A stretch of 64,000 nt of DNA, taken from assembly GCF_002237595.1 (NCBI RefSeq), contig NZ_CP022529.1, forward strand, positions 1,116,001-1,180,000, written 5' to 3'. The translations under genes and the position numbers were made by a program. This document shows, one piece after another, positions 37,184 to 47,344 of this stretch; position 1 is the stretch's first letter; each line of letters starts with the position of its first letter. The notes beneath the pieces were generated by a model. It saw nothing but the letters and a program-made list of their open reading frames with translations. It did no database searches and had not been told where the DNA came from. This stretch comes from Labrenzia sp. VG12 (GTDB lineage: Bacteria; Pseudomonadota; Alphaproteobacteria; Rhizobiales; Stappiaceae).

Positions 37184-38953
37184 ATGAATATCTTTGCGGA
37201 CTTCACGCAACGCGTCAAAAATATCCTTCAAGATCTTGATTTAAAAGATACCAATGGTGTCGCGCCGAATCTTTCCCGTGTGGTGGTCGAGGCACCCCGC
37301 GATCCGGCACATGGCGATCTGGCTACAAATGCAGCCATGGTCCTGGCCAAGTCGCTCGGCATGAAGCCCCGCGATCTGGCCGAGCAGCTGGTCGCGAAGC
37401 TGAATGCGGACGAAGACGTGACCGAAACGACGATCGCGGGCCCGGGCTTCATCAACATGCGCGTTGCACCTGCCGTCTGGCACCGTGTCCTGACCAGTGT
37501 CCTTGAGGCTGGCACACGGTTCGGAGCGCAGGAAAAGGACAATCCGCGCAAGGTCAATGTCGAGTATGTTTCGGCGAACCCGACCGGTCCCATGCATGTC
37601 GGTCATATCCGCGGCGCGGTCGTTGGGGACGTGTTGGCAAACCTTCTGGAATTCGCCGGCGATGAAGTGGTCAAGGAGTACTACATCAACGATGCCGGTT
37701 CTCAGATCGATACGCTCGCGCGCAGCGCGTTCCTGAGATATCGCGAGGCGCTTGGCGAAGACATCGGTGAAATCCCGTCAGGATTTTATCCCGGGGACTA
37801 CCTGGTTCCGGTGGGAGCGCTGCTCAAGGAAGAATTCGGCACGTCCCTGAAGGACAAGGACGAAAACGAGTGGCTGCCGCTCGTAAAAGAGCGTGCGATA
37901 GCGGCAATGCTCGATCTGATCCGGGAAGACCTGGCCACGCTCGGTGTTACGCATGAGGTGTTTTATTCCGAAAAGACCCTGCATGAACGGAGCGATGCCA
38001 ACGGATCCAAGATTGATCACATGCTGGACACCCTGCGTGACAAGGGCTTGGTCTATCAGGGCACGCTGCCACCGCCCAAGGGGCAGGTTCCGGAAGACTG
38101 GGAAGACCGGGAACAGACCCTGTTCAGAGCAAGCGACTTTGGCGATGACACCGACCGGGCCTTGAAGAAGTCCGACGGTTCCTACACCTACTTTGCCGCG
38201 GACGTCGCCTATTTTCAGGACAAGTTCGAACGCGGTTTCAGTGAAACCATCTACGTGTTGGGAGCCGATCACAGCGGCTATGCCAAGCGTCTGCAGGCGG
38301 TTGGCAAGGCGGTCTCTGACGGCAAGACGGATGTGATCGTTCGTTTCTGTCAGTTGGTCAAGCTCATGCGCGACGGTGAACCGGTCAAGATGTCGAAGCG
38401 TTCGGGAGACTTTATCACGCTGCGCGAAGTCGTTGACGAGGTCGGTCCCGATCCGGTCCGGTTCATGATGCTGTTCCGCAAGAACGATGCGCCGCTCGAT
38501 TTCGACTTCAAGAAGGTCACCGAGCAATCGAAGGACAATCCGGTATTCTATGTCCAGTACGGGCATGCAAGATGCAGGTCAGTCTTGCGGCGGGCCATTG
38601 AGGAGACGTCTCTTGAGTCGATAGACGACACTGAGCTCACGGGTGCTGATCTGGCTCTGCTGGACGACAGCGGAGAGCTTGAGCTCTTCGCGAAACTTGC
38701 AGAGTGGCCGAAAGTTGTAGAAGCGTCAGCTGAAACACATGAGCCGCACAGAATCGCCTTTTATCTGCACGAGCTCGCAAGTTCTCTGCAAGGTCAGTAC
38801 AACAAAGGCTACGATTTGCCGCATTTACGGTTTATTCAGGACGGTAACTTGAAATTAACCCTAGCGCGTCTTGCTTTGGTTCGTGCAGTATCTCTGGTGC
38901 TCGCTTCAGGATTATCGATTCTCGGTGTGAATGCTCCTGAAGAAATGCGATAG
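37184..38953 (+). CDS. argS: Arginyl-tRNA synthetase
   Basis: A 589-aa class-I synthetase. It has an N-terminal Add1 domain, the HIGH-type motif [16 protein letters not shown] near residue 135, the KMSK-type [12 protein letters not shown] near residue 401, and a DALR anticodon-binding domain ending [17 protein letters not shown]. It heads the argS-SPOR-nagZ-scpAB series typical of the order. Confidence 0.97.
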   Translation: MNIFADFTQRVKNILQDLDLKDTNGVAPNLSRVVVEAPRDPAHGDLATNAAMVLAKSLGMKPRDLAEQLVAKLNADEDVTETTIAGPGFINMRVAPAVWHRVLTSVLEAGTRFGAQEKDNPRKVNVEYVSANPTGPMHVGHIRGAVVGDVLANLLEFAGDEVVKEYYINDAGSQIDTLARSAFLRYREALGEDIGEIPSGFYPGDYLVPVGALLKEEFGTSLKDKDENEWLPLVKERAIAAMLDLIREDLATLGVTHEVFYSEKTLHERSDANGSKIDHMLDTLRDKGLVYQGTLPPPKGQVPEDWEDREQTLFRASDFGDDTDRALKKSDGSYTYFAADVAYFQDKFERGFSETIYVLGADHSGYAKRLQAVGKAVSDGKTDVIVRFCQLVKLMRDGEPVKMSKRSGDFITLREVVDEVGPDPVRFMMLFRKNDAPLDFDFKKVTEQSKDNPVFYVQYGHARCRSVLRRAIEETSLESIDDTELTGADLALLDDSGELELFAKLAEWPKVVEASAETHEPHRIAFYLHELASSLQGQYNKGYDLPHLRFIQDGNLKLTLARLALVRAVSLVLASGLSILGVNAPEEMR

Positions 38954-39023
38954 ACTATTCGCGGCTGCCAGAGACAAAGTTGGTTTCTAAGAGTGCCGAA
39001 GTGGACCGGTTTTCGTAAAGCTC

Positions 39024-41618
39024 ATGTCACAAGACTACGAAACAAAGCAATCTGATTTGCGCGCTTCCCGGGATGAACCGGGGGGCGACCGTCCGGCTGA
39101 GGAGGATCCGTTGGTCGAGCTCGCGCGAATTGTCCACAAGAACAAGCAATCGGGGGCAAATGTGAGCAGTGGCCGCGTCGGCAGCACGGACTATTTCGCT
39201 GGACTTGAAGATGTAGCCGTTGATCCGGTTGCGCCCGCCAATCCCGATCAGGTTCGTCAGGAACCGACCTTTGCACCTGTCGCACCGGTAGTCGCAGCTC
39301 CAGTTGCACCGGTGGACGAGATCCCGTCTCCTTCGGAACCGATTGCCCCGGCAGATCCAACGCCCCCGGGGCTGTCCCTCGGAGATCTTGCCCAGGCCTC
39401 TCAACCGACGGCAACACCTGAACCTGGGCAATCGTCTCACGTGTCCTCGCTCTGGCCGGACATTCATGCCAACGAGCCTCGGGAGACAGCCGCCGCGCCA
39501 ACGCACGCGCCTGTAGCACCTGCTGAGCCGGAGGCGCCGCTTCGGGAAAACTCGCCCGGCCACGTAGCCCCCTTTGAACGTGTTGCGGCAAACGATCAGA
39601 CCAGCCTGTCGCCGACCCTGTCGATCGATCTGGAGCAGAACCTGACGGCTGAGCTGGAAGATGAACTGATCGGTGCTTTGCGTCAGTCCGTCGATGACAC
39701 TCAGCCGGTGTCCACGCCGCAGCCGACGGCACCCAGTGTCGACAGTCGTCCGGAACAGTCCGGTTTTGCCGGGCTGCCCGATTCGTTCGGCCAGGAGTTC
39801 GAGGCTGGACTGCAGCAACATTCACCCGAGGTTTTGCCCGCAGACAGTTATCGTGTCGAGCCGGCACCGGCGCCGGCCCCGGCCCCTGCCGTATCTGTTC
39901 CGGCTTCGGAAGTGATCAGGCCTGCGGAAACACAGCCGGGGAGCACCCCCTTTCCGTCAGCCGTGAACGAAGCTGCGGCAGCGTCCTCGCATGCCACATC
40001 ATCATTCGCTCCGGAGGAACCACGCACGACGGTTCCCGGTTTCAACGAACCTGTGCAGCCGGTCGAGCCGGTGTCCCCTGAGACTGCGTCTCGGCCTCGC
40101 ATTGACGAGAATGATCTGTTTGCAGCCCTGAATCCGGCGGCAGCTGCACCGACGGTCAGCGAACCCGTCGCTCCTCAGCACGGATCAGGTGAACCTGCAG
40201 GCATAGACGCGTTGTTTGCAGATCTCGACTTTCCGCCTCCGGGCGACCGCAACGCAGCGCCGTCACCCACGGTTCAAGAGCCGACGCCTGCGCCTGCACC
40301 CGAACCCGACCCCCTGGCTGGGGCGTCTGACATCGATGACATGACATGGCCAGCGGCGGCCGCTGAGGTTCCTCAGACGGACGAGGAGGACGATACGCCT
40401 CCGCCGCCCGAAGGTTATGACCTGGATGCGGTTGCCAGGGCAATGCAGGAAAGCGATCCGAGCCTGACCGGTGCCGGAGTGTTGCCGCCGCATTCGGCCG
40501 CCGAGAAGGAAGCTGTCCCGCAGGCGAAAGAAAAGTCGCGCCGCGGACTGTTTGTTGCCGCGGGCGTGATGGGCGTTGCCGTTCTTGGCGCAGCCGGGTT
40601 CTTCCTGGTCGACGGAGACGGGGTGGTTGTGCCAAGTGGCCCGCCACCGGTCATCAGCGGTCTGCAGGAACCGCTCAAGATCTATCCTGAAGAAAGCCCG
40701 GCACCTGCCGATAGCCAGACGACTAAGATGATCTACGACCGGGTTAACGAGAACAACGGATCGGCACCGTCCAATCTGGTTCTGCCCGAGACACCGCAGC
40801 CCGCTGAACTGCCCCCTGCACCGGCCGGTACCAATAACGGTGCAGAGCTGGTTCCAGGGGCTCCCAAGCGTGTGCGTACGGTCATAGTCCGCCCGGATGG
40901 TACGATCGTTTCTGAAGATGATCCGGCGACGCCAGCAGCAGCTGTTCCAGCACCGGCCACAACGCCGGCGCCTGCTACACCGGAACCTGCAGCACCTGCT
41001 ACTCCGGCCAATAGCGACGCCTCACGGGTGGTGGCGACGACGCCGATAACAGGTACAGCTGAGCCAGTGGCGCCAGCTGCGACGCCTGAACCGGCTGCGC
41101 CAACCCCTGCAGTTTCCGAGACGCCGGCAATCGTCGCCGGAACAGGAGAGCCGACAGCTGGACAGACCGATGCGCAGCCGCCTGCGGAAATTGTTAGCGT
41201 TACACCGCGCAAGAAACCGAATGCGCCGGTACAGGTGGCAAGCGCGCCTCCTGTGGCGACAACACCTGCACCCGCAGTGCAAAATAGTGGTCCGCTCAAC
41301 CTGAACCAGACAGCCAGCGCACCGGCGGCAACACCTGCACCTGCCGGCAATACGGGAACGATTGCCTCCGGGACCTACATCGTTCAGGTCACGTCGCAGC
41401 GGTCTGCCGCCGCCGCGTCTGACGCCTATTCAGGTCTGCAGCGGCGGTTCCCGGCCATTCTCGGCAATCGCAACGCCGTTATCGTCGCCGCCAATGTCCA
41501 GGATCGAGGCGTGTTCTATCGTGCGCGTATTCCAACGACGTCTCGCGACGAAGCGATTTCGCTCTGTGAAAACCTTCAGGCTGCCGGGGGCGACTGTTTC
41601 GTTCGCAGGCAGCCGTAG
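39024..41618 (+). CDS. SPOR-domain membrane protein with long Pro/Ala-rich cytoplasmic region
   Basis: An 864-aa bitopic protein. Residues 1 to about 505 are low-complexity, rich in Pro, Ala, Glu and Val, and cytoplasmic by orientation. A single TM helix near 508-530 (GLFVAAGVMGVAVLGAAGFF) is followed by a second Pro/Ala-rich linker of about 250 residues. A C-terminal SPOR domain (about 785-864; TYIVQVTSQRSAAAASDAYS, ending GGDCFVRRQP) binds denuded septal peptidoglycan. It probably acts at division. ATG 39024, between argS and an inserted trio before nagZ. Confidence 0.88.
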   Translation: MSQDYETKQSDLRASRDEPGGDRPAEEDPLVELARIVHKNKQSGANVSSGRVGSTDYFAGLEDVAVDPVAPANPDQVRQEPTFAPVAPVVAAPVAPVDEIPSPSEPIAPADPTPPGLSLGDLAQASQPTATPEPGQSSHVSSLWPDIHANEPRETAAAPTHAPVAPAEPEAPLRENSPGHVAPFERVAANDQTSLSPTLSIDLEQNLTAELEDELIGALRQSVDDTQPVSTPQPTAPSVDSRPEQSGFAGLPDSFGQEFEAGLQQHSPEVLPADSYRVEPAPAPAPAPAVSVPASEVIRPAETQPGSTPFPSAVNEAAAASSHATSSFAPEEPRTTVPGFNEPVQPVEPVSPETASRPRIDENDLFAALNPAAAAPTVSEPVAPQHGSGEPAGIDALFADLDFPPPGDRNAAPSPTVQEPTPAPAPEPDPLAGASDIDDMTWPAAAAEVPQTDEEDDTPPPPEGYDLDAVARAMQESDPSLTGAGVLPPHSAAEKEAVPQAKEKSRRGLFVAAGVMGVAVLGAAGFFLVDGDGVVVPSGPPPVISGLQEPLKIYPEESPAPADSQTTKMIYDRVNENNGSAPSNLVLPETPQPAELPPAPAGTNNGAELVPGAPKRVRTVIVRPDGTIVSEDDPATPAAAVPAPATTPAPATPEPAAPATPANSDASRVVATTPITGTAEPVAPAATPEPAAPTPAVSETPAIVAGTGEPTAGQTDAQPPAEIVSVTPRKKPNAPVQVASAPPVATTPAPAVQNSGPLNLNQTASAPAATPAPAGNTGTIASGTYIVQVTSQRSAAAASDAYSGLQRRFPAILGNRNAVIVAANVQDRGVFYRARIPTTSRDEAISLCENLQAAGGDCFVRRQP

Positions 41619-41641
41619 AAGAACTCGGCAAGACGACGTGA

Positions 41642-41665
41642 AACGCCGCCCTGGAGCGGCGTTTT
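41642..41665. terminator. Terminator shared by the SPOR and LysR genes
   Basis: Stem AACGCCGC / GCGGCGTT with a CCTGGA-type loop, followed by TTTTT on the plus strand and preceded by A-rich sequence that serves the minus strand. It sits between the two convergent stops. Confidence 0.8.
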
Positions 41666-41666
41666 T

Positions 41667-42584
41667 CTATTCGGCCGCCGCCAACGGGACAGTTGGGTTT
41701 TGTCCTTGCAGCAGCGGTGCCATCGAACGGTAGATTGTTGCGATGGCATCCATGGCCGTTCGCACTGCCGGCTCGCGCCGCAAGTCCCGGTGAACAATGA
41801 TGTGTTCCGCATTTGTGAGTTCGGGAAGCGGCTCGGTCAGCCGGACCAGGGCAGGGTTCTGATCGCCCATGAACACAGGCAACAGGGCAAGGCCGACACC
41901 GGCCTGGGCCATGTTCATCAAGGTGGTCATGGTGTTGGAACGCAGTTTCGGTCTGTCCTGCAAACGTGTCTCCAGCCACCGCATGTGAGACGGGTACCAG
42001 AGATCGTCCGGTGCAAATCCAAGCCAGTTGCAGGCAAAATAGCGCTCGTCGCTGTGGGCTGCCGGATTGTCTGCCACATAGCGGGCCGACCCGTAGACCG
42101 CGTAGGCGAGGTCCCCGATTTTCCGGGCGATTAGGGTATCGGTTTCCGGCAGGCAATTGCGGATCTGCAGTTCGATGCTGCGCGACTGGTGGTTGACATG
42201 CAGGTGACTGGAAATGAGTTCCAGCTCTATGTCCTGCATCAGGTCGGTAAGCTCGGCAAACCGGTCGGACAGGACACGCGCGCGGACTTCATCAACCGCA
42301 ACCCTGACAACTTTCAGCGCTGAACCGGACAGATCCGGCAGAATACGACTGGCGGCTTCCGCGTTCTTGCGCATGTCGTCGGCAAGCGGGATCAGGCGCA
42401 AACCGGCTTCGGTCGGCTTCAGACCAGTCGGCGTCCGGTCAAAAAGCCGCGCTCCAATCCTGTCCTCAAAATTCTTCAGCCGCCGGCTCAGTTGCGGCTG
42501 ACTGATGTCCAACGAGCGCGCAGCGCCCGAGAGTGATCGCATGCGGGCGGCGGCATCAACAAGTTTCAGATCATCCCAGTTCAT
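41667..42584 (-). CDS. LysR-family transcriptional regulator
   Basis: A 305-aa LTTR. The N-terminal winged HTH reads LKLVDAAARMRSLSGAARSL, then ISQPQLSRRLKNFEDRIGARLF. The effector domain follows from about residue 90. ATG 42584 is chosen; a TTG two codons upstream is also open. It diverges from the EamA gene with 129 bases between, so it probably regulates that exporter, and perhaps the esterase, as LTTRs commonly do. The inducer is unknown. Confidence 0.9.
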   Translation of the reverse strand: MNWDDLKLVDAAARMRSLSGAARSLDISQPQLSRRLKNFEDRIGARLFDRTPTGLKPTEAGLRLIPLADDMRKNAEAASRILPDLSGSALKVVRVAVDEVRARVLSDRFAELTDLMQDIELELISSHLHVNHQSRSIELQIRNCLPETDTLIARKIGDLAYAVYGSARYVADNPAAHSDERYFACNWLGFAPDDLWYPSHMRWLETRLQDRPKLRSNTMTTLMNMAQAGVGLALLPVFMGDQNPALVRLTEPLPELTNAEHIIVHRDLRREPAVRTAMDAIATIYRSMAPLLQGQNPTVPLAAAE

Positions 42585-42713
42585 GTCCAAGACATACCGA
42601 AATGCAGCGGGATGGGCAATGCTATGCGTTTTTGCATGCCCTGCATCTCAAATTCACGGCTGTGGCGGCGTTCTCACACCTGTTAGGAGGGGGGCGAAAA
42701 GGAACACCAATTC

Positions 42714-43637
42714 ATGTCCGTCAGTTCGACCTATCGCAGACCCGAAAACACACCTGTTGCGTTGCTTCTGGCGCTTGCTGGCATGTCGGCGTTCACACCG
42801 ATCTTTGCTGCCGGCAAGATCGCCGACGGCCTGCTGCCAGTCGCAGTTCTGGTCTGGCTGCGTTTCCTTGGGGGAGCGGTGACCATCCTGTCGGTTGCGG
42901 CCGTTCGGCAGACGCCGGTGTTTTCACGTGTCAGCGGACTGTGGAAACTGCATTTGTTACGGGCAATCTGTGGTGTCGGCGGGCTGGGCTGCTCGATCTA
43001 TGCCGCCAGCGTTTTGCCGTTGGCGGACGCAACAGCCATCGGTCTGACAAAGGGGATCATCGCCATTGTCATGGCGGGTCTGATCCTGAAGGAGCTGATC
43101 ACAGGCCGTCACTGGCTCGCAGGCGGTTTGTGTGCCGTCGGTGCCTACCTGGTGGTCCAGGCGGCAGAAAGTGGCGGCGGATATGGCAACCTGGCCTTCG
43201 CCGGTGTGGTCGCGGCCCTTGCCGGTGCCGTGTTCATGGCGTCAGAAGCGTTGATCATGCGCTATATCGCGCAACGCGAGGATACGGTCACGATCCTGGC
43301 CTACGTGAACGTGTTTGCAGCCGTTCTGTTGACCGGACCTGTCCTCTGGTTGATAGCGGAGCAGGGGATCTCGTGGCAGTCGCTTGTCTTCTTTGCCTGG
43401 ATGGGGCCTTTGGCGATCCTGGGACAGTCCTTGAATATCTCGGCCTACCGGCGGGCAGGGGCGGCAACGCTGGCGCCGGTCTATTATGGCACGGTGGTCC
43501 TGTCCGCGCTGTTCGGCTACGCCTTTTGGGGCGAAGTTCCCGCGCCGGTCGCAGTCCTTGGCGCTGCGCTGATTATTGCAGGCGGTGCTGTCCTGACGGT
43601 CCCGAACCCCTTTGCCCGGTCCCCTCGGGCCAGTTGA
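42714..43637 (+). CDS. EamA/DMT-family transporter
   Basis: A 307-aa inner-membrane protein with about ten TM helices in two EamA repeats. Repeat 1 includes LLLALAGMSAFTPIFAAGKI and VLVWLRFLGGAVTI; repeat 2 includes AGAVFMASEALIMRYIA and GPLAILGQSLNISAYRR. The family exports metabolites such as amino acids. AAAAGGAAC precedes the ATG. The divergent LysR gene and convergent esterase suggest a small detoxification or export unit; the substrate cannot be inferred. Confidence 0.88.
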   Translation: MSVSSTYRRPENTPVALLLALAGMSAFTPIFAAGKIADGLLPVAVLVWLRFLGGAVTILSVAAVRQTPVFSRVSGLWKLHLLRAICGVGGLGCSIYAASVLPLADATAIGLTKGIIAIVMAGLILKELITGRHWLAGGLCAVGAYLVVQAAESGGGYGNLAFAGVVAALAGAVFMASEALIMRYIAQREDTVTILAYVNVFAAVLLTGPVLWLIAEQGISWQSLVFFAWMGPLAILGQSLNISAYRRAGAATLAPVYYGTVVLSALFGYAFWGEVPAPVAVLGAALIIAGGAVLTVPNPFARSPRAS

Positions 43638-43645
43638 CCGCGTCT

Positions 43646-44665
43646 TCAGTCCTCTGCCAGAAGCCGGTTCACAAGGAAGGGCAGGCTCTCGTCGAGCCGG
43701 TAGTCGATCGAGGAATGGTTGTCGGCAAATTCCTGGTAAACATGTTCGACGCCGGCGTTTTCAAGCTTCCGGTGCAGGCGTCTTGCGCCGTAGACCAGAT
43801 TGTACTGATCGACATCACCACATTCGAGCCAGAGGCCCTTCATGGATTTCAGGGCGTCGATGTGGTCATCGACGATGTGAACCGGGTCCCAGGCCAGCCA
43901 GGCGTTCCAGCGATCTTCGATGATTTCACAGGTCTCCGGGTCGACCGGCAGGCGGATCCCGCAAAACACATCCGGGTCCGGATCGGGATCGTAGGTTGCT
44001 GCCATGGCGAAGGTCATGAGGTCGTGCAGGGCGTTTCCGGAATATTTAGGGCCCTTCTCGAAATCCTTGACGAAAGCTTCGATGGAGCCGGCTTTGGCAA
44101 TGGCGCGCAGGGCGCTCGGCATCTCGGGCAGATAACAGAGCTCAAACGCCATGTCGCCGGAATGGCAGGCAGCGGCCGACCAGATATCCGCATGTTTCAT
44201 GGCGTGGATGATGGCGCCATAGCCGCCTGACGACTTGCCGAACAACCCGCGTTTTCCGGTACCGCCGCACTTGAACCGGCCTTCAACCTCTTCCAGAAAC
44301 TCCGTTGTCAGCCATGTGCCCCAGGGGCCCATGGCATCGCTGTCGATATACTGGTTGCCGCCAAGGCGCGTGAAACAATCGGGGAAGGCCACCACGACAG
44401 GCGGCAGGTCGCCGTCATGAATGAGCCGGTCGAGTCGTTCCGGAACGTTCTCGCCAAAGTTCTTCCAGTTGACATGGGCTGGCCCTCCGGCCGTGAAGCC
44501 GACGATATCCACCAGCAGAGGCAGGCCACTGCCGTCATGTCCGTGCGGCACGTAGACCACGATCTCGCGGGTTGCCGTATCCCCCAGCCGGTTCCGCCCA
44601 AGGATTTCAGATCTATGGGAAAACCGGTGCAGGCTGCCGGCCGGAATGTCGAGACGCGCGCGCAT
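43646..44665 (-). CDS. Esterase D-like alpha/beta hydrolase
   Basis: A 339-aa putative esterase of the enterochelin esterase/esterase-D fold. The nucleophile elbow is LFGKSSGGYGA (Ser), the probable acid lies in LECGDVDQYN and the His in FADNHSSIDYR. It starts with a beta-rich segment REIVVYVPHGHDGSG. ATG 44665 has GGAG 7 bases upstream. It converges on the EamA gene with 8 bases between the stops, and diverges from nagZ. Confidence 0.82.
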   Translation of the reverse strand: MRARLDIPAGSLHRFSHRSEILGRNRLGDTATREIVVYVPHGHDGSGLPLLVDIVGFTAGGPAHVNWKNFGENVPERLDRLIHDGDLPPVVVAFPDCFTRLGGNQYIDSDAMGPWGTWLTTEFLEEVEGRFKCGGTGKRGLFGKSSGGYGAIIHAMKHADIWSAAACHSGDMAFELCYLPEMPSALRAIAKAGSIEAFVKDFEKGPKYSGNALHDLMTFAMAATYDPDPDPDVFCGIRLPVDPETCEIIEDRWNAWLAWDPVHIVDDHIDALKSMKGLWLECGDVDQYNLVYGARRLHRKLENAGVEHVYQEFADNHSSIDYRLDESLPFLVNRLLAED

Positions 44666-44782
44666 ATGGGGCTCCAATCGGGTCAGATACGTCAGGCACT
44701 AGAAAGCAAGTTCGCGGGCGGGGCGCAAGGGCGGCCCGGAGCATTTCTTGACGGGGTAGGGCGCGGCGGTTAATCCGGTTCC

Positions 44783-45802
44783 ATGACCAAAGCCTTTGTC
44801 TCCGGCTGTGCCGGCACTCGTCTGACTTCCGACGAAATTGCATTTTTCAGGGACGAACAGCCCTGGGGATTGATCCTGTTTGCCCGCAACATCGAACATC
44901 CGGATCAGGTCCTGGAACTGACGCAGACTTTCCGGGAGGCCGTTGGTTGGAAGGATGCTCCGGTTCTGGTCGATCAGGAAGGCGGACGGGTACAAAGGTT
45001 GAAGCCGCCACATTGGCGGAAATACCCGGCCCCAAAACTGTTTGGCGACATGTTTGAGACTGACCAGGGGGCGGCCCTCAAGGCGGCGTGGCTGGGCGCG
45101 CGCCTCATCGCCGAGGATTTGCGACGTGTCGGGATCACTGTCGACTGTCTGCCCTGTCTGGATGTGCGCTTTGAAGAAACGGTGGATGCGATCGGCGACA
45201 GGGCGACGTCCTCGGACCCCGACATTGTCGCGAGGTTGGGCAGGGCCATGGTGGATGGCGCGATTGCGGGCGGCGTGTTGCCGGTGATCAAGCATATCCC
45301 GGGCCATGGCCGCGCTCAGGTCGACAGCCATCTGGAGCTTCCGAGGGTCGACGCACCCCATTCTTCTCTGGAAAGCGTGGATTTCCGCCCCTTCAAGGCA
45401 CTTTCCGACGTGTCATTGGGGATGACAGCCCATATTGTATACGCAGGGATTGACCCGGACCGGGCCGGGACGCAGAGCGCAAGGGTCATTGGCGATGTCA
45501 TTCGTGGCGAGATCGGCTTCAACGGCTGTCTGATGAGTGATGACATGTCGATGAAGGCACTTGGTGGCGATTTCGGTGATCGCTCGCGCAAGATCATCGA
45601 AGCCGGCTGCGACATTGTCCTGCATTGCAATGGCGACATGGCGGAAATGCGCGCTGTTGCGGACGTGGTCCCGGAACTGAGGGGTTTGTCGCGGGAACGC
45701 TGTGACCGCGCCTTGAGTGGCCTAAGGGTTCCGGAAGATGATTTTGACGGTGAGAAGGCCTGGGAAGAATTCCGGTCCCTGACCGGTTGGCAAGGGGTTT
45801 GA
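44783..45802 (+). CDS. nagZ: Beta-N-acetylhexosaminidase NagZ (GH3)
   Basis: A 339-aa cytoplasmic glycoside hydrolase family 3 enzyme that cuts GlcNAc from 1,6-anhydro-MurNAc muropeptides in wall recycling. Motifs: VDQEGGRVQRLKPPHWRKYP, the His-containing loop VIKHIPGHGRAQVDSHLELP and the catalytic Asp in CLMSDDMSMKALGG. It heads a tight run with scpA and scpB, the usual Rhizobiales order. Confidence 0.95.
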   Translation: MTKAFVSGCAGTRLTSDEIAFFRDEQPWGLILFARNIEHPDQVLELTQTFREAVGWKDAPVLVDQEGGRVQRLKPPHWRKYPAPKLFGDMFETDQGAALKAAWLGARLIAEDLRRVGITVDCLPCLDVRFEETVDAIGDRATSSDPDIVARLGRAMVDGAIAGGVLPVIKHIPGHGRAQVDSHLELPRVDAPHSSLESVDFRPFKALSDVSLGMTAHIVYAGIDPDRAGTQSARVIGDVIRGEIGFNGCLMSDDMSMKALGGDFGDRSRKIIEAGCDIVLHCNGDMAEMRAVADVVPELRGLSRERCDRALSGLRVPEDDFDGEKAWEEFRSLTGWQGV

Positions 45803-45813
45803 CCAAAACGGCC

Positions 45814-46653
45814 ATGGCGGAGCTTGAGAGCAACAAGCAGGACTTGGGAGACGGCTCCTATGATCTTCTGAGCACGGTCAGCTCGGGAGAGGATCGCACG
45901 AGTTCGGATCCCCAACTGGTCGTGGACGTCGAGGGTTTTGAAGGTCCGCTCGACTTGCTGCTAGGGCTTGCGCGCACTCAAAAGGTCGACCTGGCCCGCA
46001 TTTCCATCCTGGAGCTGGTCGAACAATATCTTGAATTCGTTGCAGAAGCCCGGCGAATGCGGCTGGAGCTTGCCGCTGACTACCTGGTCATGGCGGCCTG
46101 GCTGGCATTCCTGAAATCGAAACTTCTCCTGCCTGAACAGCGCGATGAGGATGAGCCGACGGGCGAGGAACTGGCTGCGGCACTTGCCTTCCGCCTGCGC
46201 CGACTGGAAGCGATGCGTGAAGTCTCCGAAAAACTGATGGCGCGAAGCCGTCAGGGCAGGGAGGTCTTTCACCGCGGCGCGCCGGAGACCATGTCCGTGG
46301 AGCACAAAAGCATCTGGGACGCATCGATCTACGACCTGCTTTCAGCCTACGCCACCCAGCGCCAGCGCCAGTCGGTGACGTCCGTGCGGGTGCTCAGGCG
46401 GACGGTCTGGTCGCTCCAGGAGGCGCGCGAACTGCTCACCAAACTGGTCGGACGGGTCAGCGAATGGGCGCCTCTGAATGCCTATCTCCGGGACTATCTA
46501 TACGACAACAAGGATTGGGCCACGATTGTTGCCAGCACCTTCTCCGCCAGCCTGGAAATGGTGCGCGAAGGTCAGGTCGAAATTCGGCAGGGCGAACCGT
46601 TTTCACCCGTCTATATCCGCTCGGTAACGCAGGAGCAGGATCACGGTGTCTGA
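45814..46653 (+). CDS. scpA: Segregation and condensation protein ScpA
   Basis: A 279-aa kleisin subunit of the SMC-ScpAB condensin. The N-terminal SMC-binding part has VDVEGFEGPLDLLLGLARTQ (residues about 36-55) and ILELVEQYLEFV. The C-terminal winged-helix part includes ATIVASTFSASLEMVREGQV. ATG 45814 is chosen, 11 bases after nagZ; TTG codons upstream (45787, 45799) are alternatives. Its last bases overlap scpB. Confidence 0.93.
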   Translation: MAELESNKQDLGDGSYDLLSTVSSGEDRTSSDPQLVVDVEGFEGPLDLLLGLARTQKVDLARISILELVEQYLEFVAEARRMRLELAADYLVMAAWLAFLKSKLLLPEQRDEDEPTGEELAAALAFRLRRLEAMREVSEKLMARSRQGREVFHRGAPETMSVEHKSIWDASIYDLLSAYATQRQRQSVTSVRVLRRTVWSLQEARELLTKLVGRVSEWAPLNAYLRDYLYDNKDWATIVASTFSASLEMVREGQVEIRQGEPFSPVYIRSVTQEQDHGV

Positions 46654-47344
46654 AAGAGATCTTTACGACGATCTGCCCAGTGAACAAACCACAGATGACA
46701 CGCCGGATATGGCGGGCATGCGCATGGTCGAGGCCCTGTTGTTTGCGTCTTCCGAACCCCTGTCGCTGGAGGAGCTGACACTGCGGCTGCCGGATGGCAC
46801 CGATGTCCTGAGCGTGCTGGAAAGCCTTCAAGAGACTTATGCGACGCGCGGCGTCAATCTTGTACGGGTGGCCGGCAAGTGGTGTTTTCGGACCGCGGAG
46901 GACCTTGCCTACCTGATGCACCGCAATGTCGAGGAGCAGCGCAAGCTGTCCCGTGCGGCCCTCGAAACACTTGCGATCATTGCTTATCATCAGCCGGTCA
47001 CGCGGGCAGAAATTGAAGAGATTCGCGGTGTTTCCACCTCCAAGGGCACGCTGGATGTCCTGCTGGAGACAACCTGGATCCGCATGCGTGGACGCCGGCG
47101 AACACCAGGGCGTCCGGTGACTTACGGCACCACGGAACAGTTTCTGGTCCATTTTGGGCTGGAAACGGTCAAGGATTTGCCGGGCCTGGAAGAGCTGAAA
47201 GGGGCCGGTTTGCTCGACAGCGCAGTACCGGCGTCCTTCATGGTACCGACGCCGAATGACGATGTCGCATTGACGGAAGAGGAAGATCCTCTAGAAGACG
47301 GGACTCTGTTTGACGACGACACGGATGAACCCGCCGGAGCCTGA
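46646..47344 (+). CDS. scpB: Segregation and condensation protein ScpB
   Basis: A 232-aa winged-helix dimer that completes SMC-ScpAB. Conserved: MVEALLFASSEPLSLEEL, then RAALETLAIIAYHQPVTRAE and TKGTL-like GVSTSKGTLDVLLE. GTG 46646 overlaps the scpA stop by 8 bases, with AGGAGCAGG upstream, so translation is coupled. An acidic tail of about 40 residues follows the domain. Confidence 0.94.
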   Translation: MSERDLYDDLPSEQTTDDTPDMAGMRMVEALLFASSEPLSLEELTLRLPDGTDVLSVLESLQETYATRGVNLVRVAGKWCFRTAEDLAYLMHRNVEEQRKLSRAALETLAIIAYHQPVTRAEIEEIRGVSTSKGTLDVLLETTWIRMRGRRRTPGRPVTYGTTEQFLVHFGLETVKDLPGLEELKGAGLLDSAVPASFMVPTPNDDVALTEEEDPLEDGTLFDDDTDEPAGA

